Positions 1-5,200 of a stretch of DNA of 5,200 nt are shown piece by piece (within the stretch, counting starts at the first letter, position 1; every line of letters begins with the position of its first letter). Made by a program: the position numbers and the translations under genes. The stretch spans positions 1 through 5,200 of the forward strand of contig CAITYI010000020.1 in assembly GCA_903896585.1 (NCBI GenBank). The letters run 5' to 3'. Below the pieces are notes generated by a model, which ran no database searches, was not told where the DNA came from, and was given only the letters and a program-made list of their open reading frames with translations. This DNA comes from an uncultured bacterium. GTDB lineage: Bacteria > Actinomycetota > Actinomycetes > S36-B12.

Positions 1-318
1 AACAACATCGCCATTCATCCACAGCACACCACCCGGGCCGGATAGGCGTAATGCCTTGAGCAGGCTTCTATTGGTGTTGGTTTGGTCGTAGGCCTCGTTA
101 TAGACATAGAGGTTGTTCGGGAAAGACTCAATGATGAGCTCTAACTTGAAACCAATCACGGTCATGATTCGAAGCTCGTCACCATACGCCTTGGTCAGGT
201 TGTCCACTTGCTGACGCATGATTGTGCGGCCATCGGAAAGGGGGGTGAGGGGTTTGGGCCACGGCCGACCAAGTCGGGTGCCCATGCCGGCCGCGAGAAT
301 CACCGCTGTCTGAGTCAC
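1..318 (-). CDS. LicC-like cytidylyltransferase (phosphocholine/polyol-phosphate type), N-terminal part only
   Basis: Seen: translating the minus strand from GTG at 318-316 gives 106 codons open to the window edge. Residues 5-16 (AVILAAGMGTRL) are the nucleotide-binding loop of the nucleotidyltransferase GT-A fold, followed by PKPL at 21-24 with the usual lysine. Residues 73-90 (YNEAYDQTNTNRSLLKAL) match the LicC-type block, and NGD at 102-104 supplies the metal-binding aspartate. Family knowledge: LicC and relatives transfer CMP from CTP to phosphocholine or another alcohol phosphate in the cytoplasm, giving a CDP-alcohol and pyrophosphate. Context: it lies 9 bp after a CDP-glycerol-type transferase on the same strand, so it probably makes that enzyme's or the CDP-alcohol enzyme's donor. 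Start: GTG, with a weak AGG at 327-329 eight bases upstream and an in-frame TAG just before. The alcohol cannot be predicted; a sugar-1-phosphate nucleotidyltransferase is the alternative. The C-terminal half is outside the window. Confidence 0.88.
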   Translation of the reverse strand, partial: MTQTAVILAAGMGTRLGRPWPKPLTPLSDGRTIMRQQVDNLTKAYGDELRIMTVIGFKLELIIESFPNNLYVYNEAYDQTNTNRSLLKALRLSGPGGVLWMNGDVV

Positions 319-327
319 GGAAAGAGC

Positions 328-1587
328 CTACTCACCGATTGATCGAGTGCGCTGTAGTCCTTGCAGGGTGACATCATGATCGTGAATTGATGAGGTGAGT
401 TCCCGCCAAAACTTTTCGGTGCTGGCTCCCTGGGTCACATCGCCAAAATAGTAGGTGCGCATTGCATCGCGCTGGTCTCTGTGGGTGTCTTCTTCTAGTT
501 CGGCCGCTATCAGGCTGCTGATTTTCGATACCGAGTTCATGTCAATGACCTGACAGGCAGATGTCATCGGGGAGTCGCTGTGCAGAAGATCGCGGTTACT
601 TCGTCGATCAGTGACGATGATGGGTGCGGCGGGGGAGAGATACAGGTGGTCGAGGGTGACACTGGAAACATCGGCAATTAATAGATCTGTTTCTGGTAAC
701 ACTCCGAGAATGTCACCGCGTGGGAGATACCGATGTTCACCACCCGCGTTCTTAATCAGTTCCACTATCTCTTTGTGTCTGGCCCGCACATTCGGATCCG
801 CGGAGTCGATTACGCGCGGGTGGGGCTTGTATACAAATCTCGCTCCTGGCACCGCGAGGGCTGCGGTTGCAATGTCAACACCGTAGAGGTCAACAGATGT
901 GTAGTTATTGGCTTCGTCCTCACCTTCCCAGGTGGGGGCATAGGTAATGGTCTGCAGAGCCGTGTGCGGCAGTGGGTTTTTTATATCCAAATCAAGTTGA
1001 GGCCGACCGACGGGTACCAGGTGCGACAGATCAAACCACGCAATTGCGGCACGGTGTCGATCAATGGCGGCCTGGCCGGCAACAAAAACTTTGTCGTATG
1101 CCTTGGCCTGATTGCTGACCATGCAAATTTTATCGCTCTCACCATGATTGACATGAATATGCACAGCCTGTTGAAATGACAGTGATTGAAAATTTGTCCA
1201 TGCGTTGTTGACATAAATAACCGCATGGAAACTGGCTCGGTCATACAGAGCCATGAGATCCTCGTACCGAGGAACCAGCAGCACCTGCAGAGTGGTGATC
1301 TTCTGTAACTCCAAATATGACTCGATATTGCGCGCCACCACAATCGTGGTGAGATCGTTGCGCTGTTCAAAAATGGGGAGCCACTGGGTGAGTTGGTACA
1401 ACTTGGCCGGTTGATCGGCGAAGTACAGCGCAATATCTGCGCGCGGAATATTGTCCAATTCGAAGCCCTCTGGCTCCATGCTGCCGAAATCTCGCATGCG
1501 GCGACCCAGCCCACGGGCAATCCGCTTGGCAAAAAGGCCCGCGGCGCTGTTTTTGGTCTTCTGGGAACTGGACGCCACGTGCTGCAC
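328..1587 (-). CDS. CDP-glycerol:glycerophosphate glycerophosphotransferase-like protein (TagB/TagF family)
   Basis: Seen: 419 residues, GTG start, TAG stop. The family pattern is ordered along the chain: NHGESDK at 147-153 (H148 matches the first active-site histidine region), YAPTWEG at 216-222, KPHPR at 254-258 (H256 matches the second histidine), DLLIADVSS at 301-309 continuing to D313, and YYFGDVTQG at 379-387. Family knowledge: these enzymes transfer glycerol-phosphate or another polyol-phosphate from a CDP donor onto a lipid-linked primer or growing teichoic acid at the inner membrane face. Length is close to TagB-like single-domain forms rather than the longer TagF. No transmembrane helix is evident; the basic stretch around residues 20-32 could aid membrane association. 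Start: GTG 1587 is the first in-frame start after a stop and has no Shine-Dalgarno; GTG 1578 and ATG 1497 or 1479 are alternatives, since recognisable sequence begins only near residue 50. It heads a leftward operon with the cytidylyltransferase. Primer versus polymerase activity and the exact polyol are unknown. Confidence 0.87.
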   Translation of the reverse strand: MQHVASSSQKTKNSAAGLFAKRIARGLGRRMRDFGSMEPEGFELDNIPRADIALYFADQPAKLYQLTQWLPIFEQRNDLTTIVVARNIESYLELQKITTLQVLLVPRYEDLMALYDRASFHAVIYVNNAWTNFQSLSFQQAVHIHVNHGESDKICMVSNQAKAYDKVFVAGQAAIDRHRAAIAWFDLSHLVPVGRPQLDLDIKNPLPHTALQTITYAPTWEGEDEANNYTSVDLYGVDIATAALAVPGARFVYKPHPRVIDSADPNVRARHKEIVELIKNAGGEHRYLPRGDILGVLPETDLLIADVSSVTLDHLYLSPAAPIIVTDRRSNRDLLHSDSPMTSACQVIDMNSVSKISSLIAAELEEDTHRDQRDAMRTYYFGDVTQGASTEKFWRELTSSIHDHDVTLQGLQRTRSIGE

Positions 1588-1608
1588 GATACGACAAGAG
1601 GGGTCATC

Positions 1609-1614
1609 TAATGT
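1609..1614 (+). promoter_or_regulatory. Possible -10 element for the rightward operon (leaderless start)
   Basis: The plus strand reads TAATGT, a TANNNT match whose expected transcription start (1621-1622) coincides with GTG 1622. That would make the permease mRNA leaderless, consistent with the lack of a Shine-Dalgarno at that start and with the frequency of leaderless genes in actinobacteria. No convincing -35 is seen. It overlaps the opposite-strand hexamer almost base for base. Confidence 0.3.
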
Positions 1615-1615
1615 A
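1610..1615 (-). promoter_or_regulatory. Possible -10 element for the leftward operon
   Basis: On the minus strand the hexamer reads TACATT (a TANNNT match), which would place a transcription start near 1603-1604, about 16 bases before GTG 1587. No good -35 is visible at normal spacing; a TTGACG at 1643-1648 is too far away (27 bases). The implied leader is pyrimidine-rich and lacks a ribosome binding site. This is inference from a short motif within a 34-bp divergent gap. Confidence 0.25.
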
Positions 1616-1621
1616 AACGCC

Positions 1622-2395
1622 GTGCGCGTCCTTTGGGAGCACCGTCAAGTGCTCCGCATGCTGGTCTTGCGGGACCTGCAACGCCAATACACGAAATTCC
1701 GGCTTGGTTACCTCTGGTCCCTGCTGGAACCCCTCGGCATGGCTCTGGTGCTGTGGTTGGTTTTTTCCGTCCTTTTAGGCGAGCGGGCACTCGGATTACA
1801 GCCCTACCTGCTGTTCCTTACCGTGGCCATTTTGCCGTGGTGGTGGTTCCTGAAAAGCGTGCAAGCTTCCACCAAAATCTTCCGACGAATGCGCGGTGAG
1901 ATTGCCTTCTCGGGACTTCCGTTACAAATCTGGGTTTTGCGCACCGTGATTTCATCTATGGTGGAATTCATTTTCTCGCTCCCGGTGATCTTGATTGCGG
2001 TGGCGGTCACGGGTTTCCTCCCCGGACCCTGGATTGCACTTTTCCCGGTCGCAATTGCACTGCAATTCCTCTTGCTGTATGGAATCGGGTTACTCGTGGC
2101 GTCCCTGAGTGTTGTCGCGCCAGATGTAACTCGCGTTGTCAAGATCATTCTTCGTGCAATGTTTTATCTGTCCCCGATTTTGTATTCGATTTCGAATATC
2201 CCTGCAAGCGTGCAACCGATAGCTGCTCTCAATCCACTGGTCGGAATTTTGGGCCTGTACCGCATTGGTTGGTGGCCAGAAGAACAAACTTCCGTCTGGG
2301 CATTGGTCACTTCACTTTCAGTGGCCGCCGGATTCCTGATTGCCGGGCTAATCACATTTAAGGTACTTAAACCAAGAATCCTGAAGGAGGCGTGA
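1622..2395 (+). CDS. ABC-2 type permease for polysaccharide/teichoic-acid-like polymer export (Wzm/TagG family)
   Basis: Seen: 257 residues from GTG 1622. The N-terminus carries the family signature: LWEHR at 4-8, RDL at 17-19, Y23, then LGYLWSLLEPL at 28-38 leading into the first membrane helix. About six hydrophobic segments lie near 36-52, 62-80, 106-130, 137-165, 173-190 and 226-246. The block SPILYSISNIP (184-194) followed by NPL at 204-206 and YR at 213-214 is typical of this family. Role: the membrane half of a transporter that moves a lipid-linked polymer from the inner to the outer face. Start: the open frame runs back to 1451, but that part is antisense to the neighbouring gene. GTG 1622 retains the conserved LWxxR motif but has no Shine-Dalgarno; GTG 1649 has GGGAG at 1635-1639 nine bases upstream but loses that motif. 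The stop overlaps the next gene's start (TGATG), so the two are probably translationally coupled. The substrate is not predictable. Confidence 0.9.
   Translation: MRVLWEHRQVLRMLVLRDLQRQYTKFRLGYLWSLLEPLGMALVLWLVFSVLLGERALGLQPYLLFLTVAILPWWWFLKSVQASTKIFRRMRGEIAFSGLPLQIWVLRTVISSMVEFIFSLPVILIAVAVTGFLPGPWIALFPVAIALQFLLLYGIGLLVASLSVVAPDVTRVVKIILRAMFYLSPILYSISNIPASVQPIAALNPLVGILGLYRIGWWPEEQTSVWALVTSLSVAAGFLIAGLITFKVLKPRILKEA
2384..2390 (+). promoter_or_regulatory. Shine-Dalgarno that decides the start of the ABC nucleotide-binding protein
   Basis: AAGGAGG lies inside the end of the permease gene. It is 4 bases from ATG 2395 but only 1 base from the alternative GTG 2392, so ATG 2395 is preferred. It is the strongest ribosome binding site in the window; most other starts here have weak ones or none. 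Confidence 0.75.
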
Positions 2396-3150
2396 TGGAG
2401 AGTCTGCTTGAGTTCAGTCACGTTTCGCTGACCATGTCACAAACCAAACGCCGATCCGGTGCGGGTAAGTCCAAGCGGTTGCGACGATTCGCGGGTGAGA
2501 CCAAGCGCCGTGTCGTTCCAGTCGTCAACGACCTGTCCTTCAGTGTGCAGGCGGGTCAATCAATCGCCTTGGTTGGTGGCCGCTCACTTGCTCGAACTGC
2601 CCTGTTACGGCTCGCTGCCGGCACACTCATGCCCGATTCGGGGAAAGTGACTCGTTCGGAGTCGATTGTGCCCATGATTGGAATCGCCCGAGCATTGGGA
2701 CGCGGCTACACCGTGAGGCAGAATATTTATTTGGTTGGCGGACTACTCGGGCTCACCCCAGATCAGGTGGAACAACGAATCCCACAGATCACTGAATTCG
2801 CGGATCTGAAAAGTATTCTGGATCGTCACCTAGGTGCTGCACCGGCGAGTACCCGTCAAAAACTTGCATGGAGTATCGCCATGTCACTTGATGCCCGCTT
2901 TTATGCCATTGACCAAACTTTGGTTGTTGGTGAGCGTGACTTCCGCCAAAAGTGTTGGACCCACGTTGATCAGTTACGTGAGCAAGGAGCCACCTTCATT
3001 ATTTCGGCCGATAACTCGAAGGTGTATCGCCGATTTTGTGACCGGGCCCTGTATTTCAATCAGGGCACCCTTGGGGCAGACACCACCGTTGCCGAAGCTT
3101 TGGCACTGGTACGAAAGGCTCGGCACACGGCACGGGATGCCGAGGATTGA
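2395..3150 (+). CDS. Degenerate ABC transporter nucleotide-binding protein (Wzt/TagH-like), probably unable to hydrolyse ATP
   Basis: Seen: 251 residues. The overall pattern is that of polysaccharide/teichoic-acid export ATPases: basic insert at 18-39, VVNDLSFSVQAGQSIALVGG at 43-62, LLRLAAGTLMPDSG at 70-83, TVRQNIYLVGGLLGLT at 106-121, VVGERDFRQKC at 177-187 and CDRALYFNQG at 215-224. Every catalytic motif is altered. Walker A GxxGxGK[ST] reads GGRSLART (61-68 under one alignment): both later glycines are lost and Lys is replaced by Arg67. The signature region around 149-157 is APASTRQKL, without the SSG/SGG core. Walker B ends D173-Q174 instead of D-E. The H-loop is S204-A205-D206 instead of S-H-D. 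It has no C-terminal carbohydrate-binding domain. The frame is intact and it is coupled to the permease. Known: such changes normally abolish ATP hydrolysis. Inferred: a pseudo-ATPase that pairs with an active subunit encoded elsewhere, or a structural or regulatory partner. Family assignment is firm; activity is not. Confidence 0.85.
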   Translation: MESLLEFSHVSLTMSQTKRRSGAGKSKRLRRFAGETKRRVVPVVNDLSFSVQAGQSIALVGGRSLARTALLRLAAGTLMPDSGKVTRSESIVPMIGIARALGRGYTVRQNIYLVGGLLGLTPDQVEQRIPQITEFADLKSILDRHLGAAPASTRQKLAWSIAMSLDARFYAIDQTLVVGERDFRQKCWTHVDQLREQGATFIISADNSKVYRRFCDRALYFNQGTLGADTTVAEALALVRKARHTARDAED

Positions 3151-3165
3151 CAGAGCCGCAATCCG

Positions 3166-4362
3166 GTGAGTCGCCCGATTAGGCTGGCTTCTATGGTGAC
3201 GGAGTCTCAGGCCGACAGCGGATCTGCGGTATCACCCATTCCCAGCAAGGGCATCCTTTTCCATATTGGGGTGCATAAGACTGGAACAACGGCAATCCAG
3301 GCTGCCCTTGCAAATGCCCGTGAGCCACTCGCCGAACACGGAGTCCGCTACCCGGGCAAGTTACAGGCACAGCACCGGGCGGCGCTAGCGGTTCTGGGTC
3401 GCCCCTGGGGCTGGAATACCCGCGGCGGCGGGGTGCTAGATCGCAAGCATTTTGACCGGTTGGCCAAGCGCACTGCTCAGGCTCCAGGACGAGTAGTGAT
3501 CAGCAGTGAATTCTTCTGCGAAGCACCCGAAGACACAGCGGTGGAAGTTATTCGTGACCTTCGGGGCAGGTCCAATCGTCCGGTGCAGGTGGTGGTGACC
3601 CTGCGCAATTTGGGCAAGTTGTTACCGTCTTCATGGCAGCAGTATTTGAAGTACGGGCTCACTACTCCTTATGACAAGTGGCTCGAAGACGTCTTCGCCA
3701 CTCCAGGTAGTTCAAAAATGACGCCAACATTTTGGAAGCGACATGACCATGGCGATGTTGTGCGCCGTTGGTCCCAAGCGGTGGGACCGGAAAACCTTTC
3801 CGTGCTCATTCTTGAAGATGTTCCCCGTGATTTTGTTTTCCGCACATTCGCTGAGTACCTGGATATTCCAGAAGAGATCTTGACCAGCCGGATGGATCTC
3901 ACCAGCAATCGTTCCATGACCGCGGCCGAAGCTGAAGTTCTCGTGCGGCTCAATAAACGGGTAAAGAAAACCATGCAGTGGGGTGACTATGTCCGATTGG
4001 TTCGTCGCGGTGTCGCACTTGGCATGGTGGAAGGTCGTGAGCCAGCGGAATCGGAAGCCAAGTTATTTACCCCGCAGTGGGCCTTGGATGCGGCTCAGCA
4101 GGTAGGTGTGAAGTCAGCCAATTCCATAGCTGAATCAGGGGTGACCGTCTTGGGCAATCTTGATGCATTGCGGATTGGTCTCGACAGTGGTGAGCAACCC
4201 CCCACCACAGATTTACTTCCGATTGATGCGGCCGTTCAAGCCCTGGTTTCTGTTATTGAAGCATCGGGTGAACAACCAACATCCCGTGAGCTCGCCGGTC
4301 GCCTTGTTCGCCAAACAAAAAAGGATGGCGTTCGTTCGCTCATGCGAAAGAATTCCGAGTGA
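3166..4362 (+). CDS. Sulfotransferase-like protein (PAPS-dependent family)
   Basis: Seen: 398 residues from GTG 3166. Residues 29-46 contain GILFHIGVHKTGTTAIQ, the phosphosulfate-binding P-loop-like motif (K38, T41, T42). VVISSEFF at 110-117 matches the usual strand and catalytic-region motif. VVVTLRN at 142-148 followed by S155 fits the 3'-phosphate-binding R...S pattern, with WQQYLKYG at 157-164 after it. Family knowledge: these cytosolic enzymes move sulfate from PAPS to hydroxyl or amino groups of carbohydrates or lipids. The recognisable fold ends near residue 240; residues 250-398 carry no motif I recognise. Start: ATG 3193 (389 residues) has an AGG nine bases upstream and is nearly as likely; residues 1-28 look disordered either way. 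Context: between the transporter and a CDP-alcohol enzyme, with the next gene overlapping by 4 bases, so it probably decorates the exported molecule. The acceptor is unknown. Confidence 0.82.
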   Translation: MSRPIRLASMVTESQADSGSAVSPIPSKGILFHIGVHKTGTTAIQAALANAREPLAEHGVRYPGKLQAQHRAALAVLGRPWGWNTRGGGVLDRKHFDRLAKRTAQAPGRVVISSEFFCEAPEDTAVEVIRDLRGRSNRPVQVVVTLRNLGKLLPSSWQQYLKYGLTTPYDKWLEDVFATPGSSKMTPTFWKRHDHGDVVRRWSQAVGPENLSVLILEDVPRDFVFRTFAEYLDIPEEILTSRMDLTSNRSMTAAEAEVLVRLNKRVKKTMQWGDYVRLVRRGVALGMVEGREPAESEAKLFTPQWALDAAQQVGVKSANSIAESGVTVLGNLDALRIGLDSGEQPPTTDLLPIDAAVQALVSVIEASGEQPTSRELAGRLVRQTKKDGVRSLMRKNSE

Positions 4363-5200
4363 CGCTCACCCTCACCCTGCAAGGGGACACTGTCGCCGAG
4401 CAAATCGACAGTGTGTTGGTAGCACTCAGGAATTCCGAGGCCGATCTTGTAGTTATTTCTGGGGATCTCGTGATCAACCCGGCGGTATTAGCTCCGGTAA
4501 CCGAGAATCCATTTGCCGGAACCTGTGCGGCTGTTCGTCGGTCGCGGGATGGAAACCTCCGGGTACTACACCACCATCTCGTGGCTGCTGGTACGTCCTT
4601 TCATGTTGTGAACTCCACCAATGCCGTGAGCGTGGGAGCACTGAGAATGGCGCACCGCGATCATGCGGGCATGCTCCCGGTACTGACATCTCTCTTGGCA
4701 TTTGTGTCCACTCACCGAGAGATGAAACCACATGAGTCACTGGAATTAATTGTGACCGCGTTGCTTCGTGCACAGATTCAAGTTAAAGAAATCGAAATCA
4801 TCGATGCTCCGTGGTTTCGATCACCGCAAGATCTTGACAAGGCGAATAAAGAAGTCATGTCGATCTCGGAAACATCTATTCGCCGGCTGCAGGCAAACCG
4901 GATTGACGATGGCTTTTACTCGACATTTGTTGTGCGAAAACTTTCCAAGCCACTTACCGGGTTAGCCATTCGAGTAGGGCTGAGTCCCAATGCCGTTACA
5001 ACCATTTCATTTGCCATCGGGTTACTGGCGGCGGCTTCCTTTGCGGCCGGCAACCGATGGTTTCTCGTTCTGGGTGCCGTGCTGTTGCAACTCTCCTTGG
5101 TTATCGATTGCGTAGACGGTGAAGTTGCCCGCGCAACACGACGTTTTTCCACCCTCGGTGCGTGGCTTGACGCATCCACCGATCGGGTGAAGGAGTATGC
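4359..5200 (+). CDS. Nucleotidyltransferase-like domain fused to CDP-alcohol phosphatidyltransferase, 3' end missing
   Basis: Seen: GTG 4359 overlaps the previous stop (GTGA), with a weak GAAAG eight bases upstream; 280 codons are open to the window edge. Residues 183-280 hold a CDP-alcohol phosphatidyltransferase start: DDGFYSTF, SPNAVT (209-214), hydrophobic helices near 212-231 and 234-251, then the complete motif D250-x2-D253-G254-x2-A257-R258-x8-G267-x3-D271-x3-D275. Known: these membrane enzymes use the aspartates and a divalent metal to displace CMP from a CDP-alcohol or CDP-diacylglycerol. Residues 1-165 resemble a nucleotidyltransferase fold (DLVVISGDLVI at 29-39; DAPWFRSPQDLDKA at 149-162, like the C-terminal end of such domains), but the N-terminal LAAGxGxR loop is absent, so it is probably inactive. 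The layout recalls archaeal bifunctional inositol-phosphate cytidylyltransferase/DIPP synthase and, from memory, DUF5941-type actinobacterial proteins. The C-terminal helices are outside the window. The phosphatidyltransferase call is strong; the N-terminal call is tentative. Confidence 0.88.
   Translation, partial: MTLTLTLQGDTVAEQIDSVLVALRNSEADLVVISGDLVINPAVLAPVTENPFAGTCAAVRRSRDGNLRVLHHHLVAAGTSFHVVNSTNAVSVGALRMAHRDHAGMLPVLTSLLAFVSTHREMKPHESLELIVTALLRAQIQVKEIEIIDAPWFRSPQDLDKANKEVMSISETSIRRLQANRIDDGFYSTFVVRKLSKPLTGLAIRVGLSPNAVTTISFAIGLLAAASFAAGNRWFLVLGAVLLQLSLVIDCVDGEVARATRRFSTLGAWLDASTDRVKEY

Noticed and set aside
733..1179. 148-codon plus-strand open frame
   Set aside because: It is fully antisense to the glycerophosphotransferase-like gene, whose family motifs span the same stretch. 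Its translation shows no recognisable domain.
1451..1621. Upstream extension of the permease reading frame
   Set aside because: It is antisense to the start of the leftward gene, and its translation does not resemble the permease family, which begins around the LWxxR motif.
2051..2068. Repeated GCAATT units near 2051-2068
   Set aside because: They are short and encode conserved-type hydrophobic residues of the permease; no regulatory or mobile context.
2458..2472. GAGKS in the ABC protein (residues 22-26), resembling a Walker A fragment
   Set aside because: It lies in the basic N-terminal insert, before the strand and helix that form the nucleotide site. The true Walker A position is residues 61-68, so this is a chance resemblance.
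3151..3165. Gap between the ABC protein and sulfotransferase genes as a terminator or promoter
   Set aside because: It is too short, with no hairpin, T-run or -10-like hexamer. It reads as an ordinary intra-operon spacer.
4350..4439. Direct repeat GAATTCCGAG at 4350-4359 and 4430-4439
   Set aside because: It is only 10 bp, sits inside coding sequence, both copies happen to encode Asn-Ser-Glu, and there is no associated element or boundary.
4160..4735. 191-codon plus-strand open frame bridging two genes
   Set aside because: It overlaps the end of the sulfotransferase and the start of the CDP-alcohol enzyme in another frame. Its translation is low in recognisable structure, and both overlapped genes are better supported.

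Overview
The window looks like part of a cell-surface polymer locus from an actinobacterium. The evidence is the family types, the heavy use of GTG starts (five of six genes), tight or overlapping gene junctions, and several proteins that, from memory, resemble actinobacterial homologues most closely. Base composition looks moderate (mid-50s % GC by eye, not computed), lower than Streptomyces, so a moderate-GC lineage is possible. I cannot name the genus.

Layout: two operons diverge from a 34-bp gap at 1588-1621. Leftward (minus strand) come a TagB/TagF-type CDP-glycerol:glycerophosphate glycerophosphotransferase-like protein (328-1587) and, 9 bp beyond it, a LicC-like CTP:phosphocholine/polyol-phosphate cytidylyltransferase (1-318, running off the left edge). 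Rightward (plus strand) come an ABC-2 polysaccharide/teichoic-acid-type permease (1622-2395), its cognate ABC nucleotide-binding protein (2395-3150), a PAPS-dependent sulfotransferase-like protein (3166-4362), and a fusion of a nucleotidyltransferase-like domain with a CDP-alcohol phosphatidyltransferase (4359-5200, running off the right edge).

Inferred joint role: the cytidylyltransferase makes a CDP-activated alcohol. The CDP-alcohol phosphatidyltransferase and the TagB/F-like enzyme move phospho-alcohol units from CDP donors onto a lipid or polymer. The sulfotransferase adds sulfate, and the ABC pair exports the product. This would give a teichoic-acid-like, possibly sulfated, phosphopolymer or phosphoglycolipid. 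Substrates cannot be read from the sequence.

The most unusual point is that the ABC nucleotide-binding protein keeps the family fold and length but has lost every catalytic motif: Walker A Gly/Lys, signature Gly, catalytic Glu and H-loop His. A second degenerate domain is the N-terminal part of the CDP-alcohol enzyme, which looks like a nucleotidyltransferase without its CTP-binding loop. The gap between the operons carries back-to-back -10-like hexamers that could form one bidirectional promoter. No RNA genes, mobile elements, CRISPR arrays or clear terminators were seen, and there is no gene-free stretch over 300 bases.
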